This document shows, piece by piece, positions 26,599 to 35,106 of a stretch of DNA of 64,000 nt. The stretch is from Obscuribacter phosphatis_A (GTDB lineage: Bacteria; Cyanobacteriota; Vampirovibrionia; Obscuribacterales; Obscuribacteraceae), in assembly GCA_017303615.1 (NCBI GenBank), contig JAFLCK010000011.1, positions 62,001 to 126,000 of the forward strand. The letters run 5' to 3'. Under the pieces are notes generated by a model. The model was given only the letters and a program-made list of their open reading frames with translations, made no database searches and was not told the DNA's origin. A program made the translations under genes and the position numbers. The number at the start of each line of letters is the position of its first letter. Within the stretch, counting starts at the first letter, position 1.

Positions 26599-27774
26599 TT
26601 AGAGCAGTGCTAGATTGTCGCGAGTGATCAAGGCATCATAATTGCGTCCGCTGATCGCATCTAAGGCATCAGAGCTATGACCGACAACTTTACGAGCCTC
26701 ATGCGAGGCATAGTTGACTATGCCTCTGGCGATTTCCTTACCCACCTCGTCTTCTATAGAGATGACATCGCCACGTTCGAAATCGCCTTTCACAGAAACA
26801 ACACCGGCAGGCAGCAAACTGGCTTTTCCGGCTCTAAGAGCCTGGCTTGCGCCTTCATTTACTATCAGTGAAGCTTTCACCGTGGTGGCAAAGGCAATCC
26901 AACGCTGTTTACCAGAAAGCCCTTTACCGGGCAGAAACAAGGTGCCCAGTTCTTCGCCGTTGAAGAGTCTTTCGATAACTCGTTCGACCTTACCACCGGC
27001 TATGAGAGCAGCACAGCCGCTTTGCGTCGCCACTCGAGCGGCTTCAATCTTAGTCTTGATACCGCCTCTCCCCGGCTTTTCAGGCGCCTTCCCTTTGACC
27101 ACCGGCTTGGGCGGCTCCTCTCCCAGTTTATCTATTTCAGGGCTAAAGCTTTCCACCAAACTAATGAGCTTGGCCTCGGGCAGGCGCGGGTCAGCCGTGT
27201 AAAGACCATCCACATCGGTCAAGATCAAAAGCACATCGGCATCCATTTTGCTTGCCACCAAAGCCGACAGCTTGTCATTGTCGCCAAAATTGACCTTGAC
27301 ACCAACCTCTTTCAAGACTTCCAGTTCGGCTGTCGAGACTGTGTCATTCTCGTTGATTATCGGCAAGACTTTTTGAGCCAGCAAAGCCGAAATAGTACTG
27401 CGCAAATTGAGATAACGCTTGCGATTAGAGAAGTCTTCTTCGGTCAATAAGACCTGGGCTGTGACAATATCCATTTTCTCAAAGGCATCGCTGTAAAGAC
27501 TCATTAGTCGTCCCTGGCCAACGGCAGCACAAGCCTGCTTGAGCGGCAGGTCACGCGGCTTGCTGGGCAACTTCAGAGTGCGCACCCCCAAGCCCACGGC
27601 TCCCGATGTCACCAGTAAGACTTCTTTGCCTGAGGACATGAGCTTGGCTATGCCTTCGACAAAGTTATAGAAGCGGCTCAAAGCGATACCGCCTTCGTCA
27701 CGCATCAAGACAGCAGTGCCGAGTTTTATCACCACTCTCTCGGCGCGGCCGACTATCGCCCTAACTTCACTCAC
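26599..27774 (-). CDS. proB: Glutamate 5-kinase with PUA domain
   Basis: 391 aa from the GTG at 27774. The amino acid kinase domain shows VVIKLGTAVL, LVTSGAVGLGV, PIINENDTVS, FGDNDKLSALVA and GRGGIKTKIEAARVAT. The C-terminal PUA domain is present (VSVKGDFERGDVISIED). It phosphorylates glutamate in the first, proline-inhibited step of proline synthesis. GTG 27774 has AAGGGAG upstream and gives the typical length; a longer frame into ppc (27834) adds unrelated residues. There is a basic/proline-rich insert (KPVVKGKAPEKPGRG) in the kinase domain. It follows ppc after 31 nt. Confidence 0.95.
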   Translation of the reverse strand: MSEVRAIVGRAERVVIKLGTAVLMRDEGGIALSRFYNFVEGIAKLMSSGKEVLLVTSGAVGLGVRTLKLPSKPRDLPLKQACAAVGQGRLMSLYSDAFEKMDIVTAQVLLTEEDFSNRKRYLNLRSTISALLAQKVLPIINENDTVSTAELEVLKEVGVKVNFGDNDKLSALVASKMDADVLLILTDVDGLYTADPRLPEAKLISLVESFSPEIDKLGEEPPKPVVKGKAPEKPGRGGIKTKIEAARVATQSGCAALIAGGKVERVIERLFNGEELGTLFLPGKGLSGKQRWIAFATTVKASLIVNEGASQALRAGKASLLPAGVVSVKGDFERGDVISIEDEVGKEIARGIVNYASHEARKVVGHSSDALDAISGRNYDALITRDNLALL

Positions 27775-27805
27775 TTGTCTTTCGCTCCCTTTATTTGAAT
27801 TGAAA

Positions 27806-30646
27806 TCAGCCGGTATTCTGCAAACCTTCGGCAACGCCGTTTATTGTCATCAGTACAGTCTCGAGCAAGCTGCGTTTTTGGTCTGATTGATAAGCTTCAC
27901 CACCGGCAGTGCCAAAGCGCAATTCTTTGATCAGCCTCACCTGCAAATAGCTGAGCGGATCTACATATGGATTGCGCAGATTGATGGAATGAGCCAAATA
28001 AGGCACCCCGGCGAGCAATCTATCGGTCTGCGATATCGCTAGAACAGCCTTCTTGCAAGCCTCAAACTCATCTTTGATGCGGCTGAAAAATATATTTCTT
28101 TGCGCTTCCTCAACGAGATTCTCGGCATAGTAAGCGGCTATATCTAGATCGGCCACAGCCAGTGCAGTCTCTACCTTGCCCACCAAGCCCCTAAAGAAAG
28201 GCCAGTCTCTATACATGCGTCGACACATATCCAGACCTTCTTCTTCCTTAAAGATTTCCAGACAGGCAGCACCAAAGCCGTACCAAGCCGGCAGCATATA
28301 ACGACTCTGCGTCCAAGCGAAGACCCAAGGAATGGCTCTCAAGTCTTCAATCGTCGAACTACCGGCGGTGCGGCGCGTGGGGCGCGAACCCAACTTGAGC
28401 TCGGCTATTTCACCAATAGGAGTAGTAGCAGAGAAGAATGCCACAAAGCCATCACTCTCATAAACAAGACTGCGAAAAGACTTGAAAGCCAGCTGTGAAA
28501 TTCTTTCCATCAAAGCATAATAACTTTCCAGATGCTGGTGCTGATCGCCATCTTCAAGGCTAGCCTCAATAACCGCTGCCGCCAAGCGATCAAAATTGCG
28601 CACAGCAATGCCGTGCATAGCATATTTAGAAGAGATTACTTCGCCTTGCTCGGTTATTTTGATGCGACCATCGACTGTGCCGGAAGGCTGAGCCAAAATT
28701 GCTTTGTGGGTAGGACCGCCGCCGCGGCCAATCGTACCGCCTCGGCCGTGGAAGAGTCTCAACTTGATGCCATAACTTTGCGCTGACTCTACCAAGGCTC
28801 TCTGTGCTTTATAAAGTTCCCAATTGGCGGTGGTAAAGCCGCCGTTCTTGCCGCTGTCGGAATAACCAATCATAATCTCTTGCAAATCGCCACGCCGCCG
28901 CAGATAGTCGCGGTAAAAGGGCAATTGCAGGAGACGCTCAAATAACCGCGGCGCGCCACGCAAGTCTTCTATGGTCTCAAAAAGCGGCACCACAGATAGG
29001 GCGCTGTCTCCATCAAACAAGTCAAACTCGCGGGCAAAGAGCAATATTGTCAAAAGATCCGAAGGTCTTTCAGTCATTGAAACAATATAGGTGTCGATAC
29101 TTTCGCTGCCATAGAGCTTTCGCAAATCTCTAACTGTGGCAAAAACCTCGATCGTTTCTTGGGTCTCTGCAGTAAAGCGCAGACGCTCAGAAAGTAATGG
29201 TCGCTTGACCGAAAACTCCTTCTCAAGGAACTGCACCCTTTCTTCTTCAGTCAGAGCTTCGAAGTCGCCTTGTAAATCTACTACTTTTAGCACCTCGGCA
29301 AGGGCTAGACGATGCCGTTTGCTATGCTGCCTTATATCTAATTTGGCAAGATGAAAACCAAATATATCGAGAGCATAAAGTAAGCGTCTCAGACCACCAC
29401 AGCTCGCCTGGCAACCCGCCTCCTCTAGGGCGCAGTAAATTAGTTCTATATCTTTTCTAAATTGAGCGGTGCTCTCATAACCTTGCTGACACCCAGAGAC
29501 ATCTGAGACTTTAGAGTCTTTCAGGTCTTTTAGTCTGGCTTGTATAAAGAGCAACTTGAGCCTGAAGGGCTCAAGTTTGTATCTCTCAAAATAGCGAGCC
29601 TGCACCGCTCCATACTCTTCACCATCTAAAGCGAGACTTTCAAGCAGCCCGCGCAGTGCCGGTCCGTCTTGCAACCATTTGGTGGAATGGCTGAGGGCAT
29701 TAAACAAGAATTCCAGTTCTTTTAGATAACGCCCAATAATAACCTGCCTCTGATAAGCAAGGGTTCTGCGAGTGACATCAGGCGTGACAAAAGGGTTGCC
29801 GTCGCGGTCGCCACCGATCCAAGAGCCAAAAGTAATAAAAGAAGCAGGATGATCAGACCGGTCACCACCGCTAAGGTCAGCCAGCTTAAGCATCAATGAC
29901 TCGTGCACATCGAGCACAGCGTCAAAGACCACATTGTCGAAATGATAAATGCCATAGCGTACTTCATCCATCACTTCGGGCTTGAAGTGCATTACATGCT
30001 CGGTGAGCCAAAGTGACTCAACCACGGCCTTGAGCCCCTGGTTAAGCTCCCTTCTTTCTCCGGCAGAAAGAGGCGGATGGTCTTGCTTATACAAGAAAGA
30101 AGCTAGTTCAAGCTGCTTCAAGAGGACTGTCCGTCTGGTTATCTCGGTGGGATGGGCGGTGAAAACCACTTCAATGTTGAGCTTTTGCAAAAGAGCCGAG
30201 AGCTTTTCTCTGGGTTGGTTCTGCAAACGCTCAAACAACTCTTCCAGACTTTCCGACTCGAATCTGCCCCGACCCTGCTCGGATGAACTTAGGCGATCTT
30301 CATCGGCTTGAGTACGACGTCTCAGGCGATGATTCTGCTCAGCGATATTAATAATGTCGAAATAGGTGAGAAAAGCCTTGATTACAGCAGCACTGTCTTT
30401 CAAAGAAAGACTTTCGATATGGTTGCGCAATTCTTCTTTCAAAGCGAGCATTTCTTCGCTCTCGGCTTGTCCCGACAATCTAAGCCGATGTATCTTTTTA
30501 AAGAGGGCGCGCAGAGTCTCCACCGCCTCATAGACAGACTCTCCCTCAAAGCGCTTGATGGTCTCGCCCAAGATAACACCAAGGCGACGCACATCATCAC
30601 GCAGAGGGCGAAGCCTCTGCATCAAATCACTTTCAACCACCGCCAT
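27806..30646 (-). CDS. ppc: Phosphoenolpyruvate carboxylase
   Basis: 946 aa. It converts PEP and bicarbonate to oxaloacetate and replenishes the TCA cycle. Catalytic segments: VVFTAHPTEITRRTVL (catalytic His), GGDRDGNPFVT, GYSDSGKNGGF and FHGRGGTIGRGGGP. The C-terminus ends EGLQNTG, the conserved QNTG terminus. The start at 30646 overlaps the end of the GH15-like gene by 14 nt and has GAGGACA upstream, so it is probably translationally coupled. It feeds carbon toward the glutamate/proline genes proB and proA immediately downstream. Confidence 0.97.
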   Translation of the reverse strand: MAVVESDLMQRLRPLRDDVRRLGVILGETIKRFEGESVYEAVETLRALFKKIHRLRLSGQAESEEMLALKEELRNHIESLSLKDSAAVIKAFLTYFDIINIAEQNHRLRRRTQADEDRLSSSEQGRGRFESESLEELFERLQNQPREKLSALLQKLNIEVVFTAHPTEITRRTVLLKQLELASFLYKQDHPPLSAGERRELNQGLKAVVESLWLTEHVMHFKPEVMDEVRYGIYHFDNVVFDAVLDVHESLMLKLADLSGGDRSDHPASFITFGSWIGGDRDGNPFVTPDVTRRTLAYQRQVIIGRYLKELEFLFNALSHSTKWLQDGPALRGLLESLALDGEEYGAVQARYFERYKLEPFRLKLLFIQARLKDLKDSKVSDVSGCQQGYESTAQFRKDIELIYCALEEAGCQASCGGLRRLLYALDIFGFHLAKLDIRQHSKRHRLALAEVLKVVDLQGDFEALTEEERVQFLEKEFSVKRPLLSERLRFTAETQETIEVFATVRDLRKLYGSESIDTYIVSMTERPSDLLTILLFAREFDLFDGDSALSVVPLFETIEDLRGAPRLFERLLQLPFYRDYLRRRGDLQEIMIGYSDSGKNGGFTTANWELYKAQRALVESAQSYGIKLRLFHGRGGTIGRGGGPTHKAILAQPSGTVDGRIKITEQGEVISSKYAMHGIAVRNFDRLAAAVIEASLEDGDQHQHLESYYALMERISQLAFKSFRSLVYESDGFVAFFSATTPIGEIAELKLGSRPTRRTAGSSTIEDLRAIPWVFAWTQSRYMLPAWYGFGAACLEIFKEEEGLDMCRRMYRDWPFFRGLVGKVETALAVADLDIAAYYAENLVEEAQRNIFFSRIKDEFEACKKAVLAISQTDRLLAGVPYLAHSINLRNPYVDPLSYLQVRLIKELRFGTAGGEAYQSDQKRSLLETVLMTINGVAEGLQNTG

Positions 30647-32168
30647 GTGCTTGCTTGTCCTCTTTATTTTTTGCTTTATCTTTGCTTAGACTGAGGCTCT
30701 GCTTCAAAGAGTCGATTGACAAAAGCAAGGCTGATTGTCCCCAAGCAAGAGGCTTATTGGCATCAGCCACCCACTTGCCGCTCTGCTTGTCGACTATATA
30801 AGCCTCAGGCAAAAGAAAATCACTGTCGATATGGGCAATACCTCGATTGAAGTGAAAGACCTGCCTATCGAAATAGGCTTTATCACCGGTACGACGATAG
30901 AGATCACCATAGACGCAAGCCAATAAGGGTGAGACATGACACCACTGTGCTTCTTTCCCTTTTATGTCTTTGCGATCTTCTCGACCATCCCAAATATCGC
31001 CAGGGTAGCGGGCAAAGCCATTGGCTCCCATCAAATTAGATTCAAGACGCGAGGCCAGTGCCGCCACTTCTGCTGCAGTAAAAATGCGCAGATGCTTCAT
31101 CTCTTTGTCTTGCTTGACTGCAGACGAGACTTTCTCGTCTCTAAGTCCAATGAGATAGGGACGGGGACAGAGAGTCTGCACAAACAAGGCATTGACCAAG
31201 GCACTGTCATACTTGCGATTCTTGCTGGTATCGGACCTGGTATCAGACTGATCGCATACGGCATATTCATCGGGCAAGATCTGATAGAGAGACTGCGAAA
31301 CCTTGCCAATAAGCTCGCGCAATAGAGCTTCGTCTACCACAAAAGAACGTCCATCGATCTTATATTTGATTGCGCCAAACCTGGTGACATATTCATAGCT
31401 CTCGCGCAAATATAAAAGAACAAGAGCAAGCGAAGAAGCATGCACGGCTCTTTTGTCTTCCCAGGCGCCTGTATCGAGATCGTTTTCGACACCGATGGCT
31501 TTAAAATAATGCGGCAAGAGTACTGCATAAGACAATTCGAAAGCATCTCTTAGTTTACGCTTGTTCTCGTTTGCATCATAGAACAAATCAAAACCAATCA
31601 GAGACAAGGCGTCATTCTGGGCATGCCCCCAAGGTTCACGCAATTCTTCCAGGCTGACTGGATTGTAGCGGATATGGGGACGGTTCATCTGGCTATCGCC
31701 CGGGCTTACTTTCTTGTCGATATAGTCGAGGAAGCGCTTACGATAAATAAAATGATGCTTGAGCGAAGATTGCAAACCCTGGTTAAAACAGTCTTGTGAT
31801 TGCAAACGTTCGGCTAGACATTGAATGGCATTATCGCGGTCCCATTGCATAATCAAAAGCCCGCCCACAGCCGACTCATAAGTGCTTTCTTTACCAGGCA
31901 AAACAGTAACAGCCGATCCGCCACCGCTCTGAAAACGCTTCAAAGTGAGAGTGCCTTCCTGTTTCAGGGTCTTTTCTAGTTTCTCGATTTTCTCTAGGGT
32001 TGAAAAACCCGAGGCACCGCCTGAGAGCTTCTCTAAATGAGGGTTATGATAGCTGACCTGGGCAAAACTAGAAGAAGAAGAAGAAGAAGAAGAAGCAGCA
32101 GCAGCAGCAGAAAAAATAGTGATAAAAGAGAGACCGAGCAATAAACTTGTCTTGAGACGGTTATTCAT
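30633..32168 (-). CDS. Exported GH15 (glucoamylase/phosphorylase-kinase-like) protein
   Basis: 511 aa. Signal peptide residues 1-25, then an Ala5-Ser9 tract encoded by (GCT)5(TCT)8. The (alpha/alpha)6 features of GH15 are visible: MQWDRDN, WGHAQNDALSLIGF, DTGAWEDKRAVHASS (catalytic-acid region), ARYPGDIWDG and NKPLAWGQSALLL near the end. GH15 enzymes release glucose from alpha-glucans; here the enzyme would act in the periplasm or outside the cell. The exact substrate is not predictable. The ATG at 32168 directly follows the protease stop, and the 3' end overlaps ppc by 14 nt. glgX and glgB are encoded a few kb away on a different transcript. Confidence 0.8.
   Translation of the reverse strand: MNNRLKTSLLLGLSFITIFSAAAAASSSSSSSSSFAQVSYHNPHLEKLSGGASGFSTLEKIEKLEKTLKQEGTLTLKRFQSGGGSAVTVLPGKESTYESAVGGLLIMQWDRDNAIQCLAERLQSQDCFNQGLQSSLKHHFIYRKRFLDYIDKKVSPGDSQMNRPHIRYNPVSLEELREPWGHAQNDALSLIGFDLFYDANENKRKLRDAFELSYAVLLPHYFKAIGVENDLDTGAWEDKRAVHASSLALVLLYLRESYEYVTRFGAIKYKIDGRSFVVDEALLRELIGKVSQSLYQILPDEYAVCDQSDTRSDTSKNRKYDSALVNALFVQTLCPRPYLIGLRDEKVSSAVKQDKEMKHLRIFTAAEVAALASRLESNLMGANGFARYPGDIWDGREDRKDIKGKEAQWCHVSPLLACVYGDLYRRTGDKAYFDRQVFHFNRGIAHIDSDFLLPEAYIVDKQSGKWVADANKPLAWGQSALLLSIDSLKQSLSLSKDKAKNKEDKQAHGGG
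32071..32109. repeat. Trinucleotide microsatellite (GAA)8(GCA)5
   Basis: (GAA)8 at 32071-32094 followed by (GCA)5 at 32095-32109. On the coding strand it encodes five Ala then eight Ser just after the signal peptide of the GH15-like protein. Slippage would change tract length without shifting frame. Confidence 0.95.
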
Positions 32169-33269
32169 TTACTTACCTTGTCCTTTCTCTATAAATACTT
32201 TGGCATCAGCCGCCCTGCCGGTCATCATCAGAAGGCTGCCGTAAGCTGTACAAGCCTGCCTGCAAAAGGGCTTGTTATCAGGGTGCTTGCTGAGCACATC
32301 GATGCCGTTTTTGAAGAAAGTTTCAGCCACATTAACATTGCGAGCCATCAAATTAATTGAACCGAGATTGACATAAAGTCCTCCCAAATTCCTCGCTATA
32401 ACGGCGCTAGTAGGATCAGCCTGATGAGCCTCTTGGTATTTCTTCAAAGCCAGGTCAAAGTTACCGGCTTTATAAGCGGCACTGCCTTCATTACTGATGA
32501 TCATGGCCCGCCCGGCGGCCGACCGTTCCATACCTTCCACTTTTACTAGCGGCGACGGTTTATCCGACTGACTATAGATTGCTTTGAGGGTATCGATATC
32601 TCTGGCCGAGAGCTTGACCTCTTTAGGATCGACATTGAGATCAGGCTGCACACTAAAGTACATAACATCACTCTGGTCAGGACTATGACCGGCGATGCCT
32701 AGAGCATGACCGATCTCATGCAAAGCTACTTTTTTTACATAGCAGTCACGGCGAGGCACAAGTATGGTGATCTTGGCTTTCATAATACCGTCACTGTCCA
32801 TAACAAGTTCTGTCACTCCGCCTTCCTGGGCAAAATGCATCTCTTTCTCGTTATCGGTGAAGCGACAGGTAATTGTTGCTTCTTCAGCCTTATCGGTATA
32901 GACAAAGCTTAGAGAAGGCAAGAAAGCACTAGCAGCAAAACTATCTTGAAAGTGAGCAAAGGCGTCTTTGAGCATGACCTGATAGCTGTCTTTAGAATTG
33001 ACACCCTTAGGCATCGGCGCCAGATAGACCTTGATGGGCAGACGAGAAGCAGGAATGCGCACAGTGCCGGATAGCGATGACAGGTAAGTTTTGCTATCGG
33101 ACTCCGATTTCTTATCTGGCTCTGATTTGCTATTAGTTTCTGCTTCGCGATTTTTTTCTAAATCTGCTGAAGCAGCAGGCTCACAGCCAAAAGAAATGAC
33201 TCCCAAACAGGTAAAAGCACAGAGCCAAGAGAGCCAAGAGATAGAAAGATTGCGGGCAGGGCTAAGCAA
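32169..33269 (-). CDS. Matrixin-like zinc metalloprotease with C-terminal TPRs, exported
   Basis: 366 aa. Signal sequence residues 1-36 with a Cys29 (SFGC) that could be lipidated, though the lipobox is not canonical. The protease domain about 70-235 has zinc motif HEIGHALGIAGH (184-195) and Met-turn VMYF (202-205). The third zinc ligand His195 is at +11 rather than the classical metzincin +10. TPR-like repeats follow (about 255-360: NFDLALKKYQEAHQADPTSA). The start is TTG 33269 with AAGGAG at ideal distance, overlapping the stop of the ABC-F gene, so the two are coupled. Probably periplasmic or outer-membrane. Substrate unknown. Confidence 0.85.
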   Translation of the reverse strand: MLSPARNLSISWLSWLCAFTCLGVISFGCEPAASADLEKNREAETNSKSEPDKKSESDSKTYLSSLSGTVRIPASRLPIKVYLAPMPKGVNSKDSYQVMLKDAFAHFQDSFAASAFLPSLSFVYTDKAEEATITCRFTDNEKEMHFAQEGGVTELVMDSDGIMKAKITILVPRRDCYVKKVALHEIGHALGIAGHSPDQSDVMYFSVQPDLNVDPKEVKLSARDIDTLKAIYSQSDKPSPLVKVEGMERSAAGRAMIISNEGSAAYKAGNFDLALKKYQEAHQADPTSAVIARNLGGLYVNLGSINLMARNVNVAETFFKNGIDVLSKHPDNKPFCRQACTAYGSLLMMTGRAADAKVFIEKGQGK

Positions 33270-33273
33270 TATC

Positions 33274-34995
33274 TTACTCCTTAGGCTTTTGTTTCTCTTG
33301 ACGTGCCTTATCTTTGGCGATACGTTGCGCCTTTTTCTCGGAAGCTTTGCGTTGGCGCTCCTCTTCTTCCTTGAGCGCTGCCATCTGCAAGCGCTCCTTT
33401 TCTTTCACCTCTAAGTAATACTCGTAACCGCCGTGATAGAGAACCAACTGACCATCTCTAATCTCGACGACTTTATTGGCCACCTGCGAAATAAAATACC
33501 GGTCGTGAGACACCACAACCACAGTGCCGTCAAACTTTTTGAGGGCGGCTTCCAGTGTTTCTTTAGCCGGTATATCGAGGTGGTTTGTCGGCTCATCGAG
33601 AATGAGAAAATTGTTGGCACTCAAAAGCATTTTTGCCAGAGCCAAACGAGCCTTCTCGCCGCCACTCAAGGCGCCGACATTTTTAAATACAGCATCGCCT
33701 GAAAACAAGAAGCGCCCGAGTAAGCCTCTCACTTCATCGGTCTTCCAGCCTGGCACTTCATCATATATGGTGTCAAGAACTGTCTTGTTTAGGTCTAGAG
33801 CTTCCGCCTGATTTTGCTCAAAGTAAGCCATTTTGACATTGTGTTCGCCTAATTTGATCAAGCCGTCCATCGGCGGTTCGCTGCCGGTCAAAAGCTTTAA
33901 CAGAGTCGACTTGCCCGAACCATTTGGCCCCAAAATAGCAATACGATCACCGCGACCTATATGCAGTGAAGCGTCTAAGAAAATCACTTTATCATCATAG
34001 GCATGGGTCAAGCCTTTGACCACAGCCACTTCTACACCGCTGCGCACAGCCTCGGGGAAGCGAAATTCCAGGGTACGCTCTTCGCCCTCGGGGGCTTCGA
34101 TAAGTTCAATTTTGTCCAGTTGTTTTTCTCGGCTCTTAGCCTGGGTTGAGCGAGTCGCCGATGCCCGGAAACGATCCACAAAAGCCTGCTGCTTCTCCAT
34201 CTCTCGACTTTGTCTTTCAAAAGCAGCTTGCTGGGCTTCGCGATTGGCGGCGCGAGCCTCGATATACTGGCTGTAATTGCCTAAATACTGAGTGGCTACG
34301 CCCTTTTCCATTTCAATAATTGTGGTGCAGAGCCTATCTAAGAAATGTCTATCGTGGCTGACCATCACCAAGGGTAGATCTCTTTCCAGCAAAAACTTCT
34401 CAAGCCATTCAATAGTTTCTAAATCTATATGGTTTGTGGGTTCGTCAAGCAAAAGCAGATCGGGTTCGGTGAGCAAGACTTTGCCGAAATTGATGCGCAT
34501 CTGCCAGCCGCCGCTAAACTCTCGCACCTTGCTTTGCACATTGGGATCAAAACCCATCGTTACAAGCATCTTCTCAATCTTGCCGTCGATTAGATAACCG
34601 CCCTTTGTTTCATACAGACGGTGCAAATCATCCATGCGATGAATTAGTTTGTTCAGTTCAGAGCCTTGCGCAGTCTCCATGCGCTTGTGCACATCATCGA
34701 GTTCAAGCTGAATCTCATTCAAATCAACAAAGGCGCGGTGGAACTCTTCTTGCACTGTATTATCAGGCAAGAGATCAAACTCTTGACAAAGATAGCCAAT
34801 CTTCAGCCCTTGGTTTCGCACCACCTGACCCGAGGTCGGATCTTCCTTACCGCAAATAATCTTGAATTGGGTAGTTTTGCCGCTGCCATTGGGGCCCACC
34901 AAGCCAACCCTCATGCCGGGCTTGACTTCCCAGGAGACGTCTTTGAGAACCTCGCCGGTAGGATAGATTTTAGTTACGTTTTCAAGCCTGAGCAA
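33274..34995 (-). CDS. ABC-F family ATPase
   Basis: 573 aa soluble protein with two ABC domains: Walker A GLVGPNGSGKTTQF and ILGPNGSGKSTLLKLL; signatures REFSGGWQMRINFGK and ALSGGEKARLALAKM; Walker B followed by DEPTNH in both. The linker between domains is charged (RFRASATRSTQAKSREKQL). No membrane segments. ABC-F proteins act on ribosomes to relieve stalls or alter translation. The C-terminal extension is Lys/Glu-rich and coiled-coil-like (ending KQKPKE). The start is a TTG at 34995 without a strong ribosome site. Exact subfamily not certain. Confidence 0.9.
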   Translation of the reverse strand: MLRLENVTKIYPTGEVLKDVSWEVKPGMRVGLVGPNGSGKTTQFKIICGKEDPTSGQVVRNQGLKIGYLCQEFDLLPDNTVQEEFHRAFVDLNEIQLELDDVHKRMETAQGSELNKLIHRMDDLHRLYETKGGYLIDGKIEKMLVTMGFDPNVQSKVREFSGGWQMRINFGKVLLTEPDLLLLDEPTNHIDLETIEWLEKFLLERDLPLVMVSHDRHFLDRLCTTIIEMEKGVATQYLGNYSQYIEARAANREAQQAAFERQSREMEKQQAFVDRFRASATRSTQAKSREKQLDKIELIEAPEGEERTLEFRFPEAVRSGVEVAVVKGLTHAYDDKVIFLDASLHIGRGDRIAILGPNGSGKSTLLKLLTGSEPPMDGLIKLGEHNVKMAYFEQNQAEALDLNKTVLDTIYDEVPGWKTDEVRGLLGRFLFSGDAVFKNVGALSGGEKARLALAKMLLSANNFLILDEPTNHLDIPAKETLEAALKKFDGTVVVVSHDRYFISQVANKVVEIRDGQLVLYHGGYEYYLEVKEKERLQMAALKEEEERQRKASEKKAQRIAKDKARQEKQKPKE

Positions 34996-35106
34996 AGTGA
35001 TTCCATCTTTTGAAAGGGGCTGTAGTTAATAGCAAGCATGGCTGAGAAGCTCTAGATTTGCCGCAGGGCGAATTTTAGCAGCTCTTTAGAACGACAAAAA
35101 GGCGCA

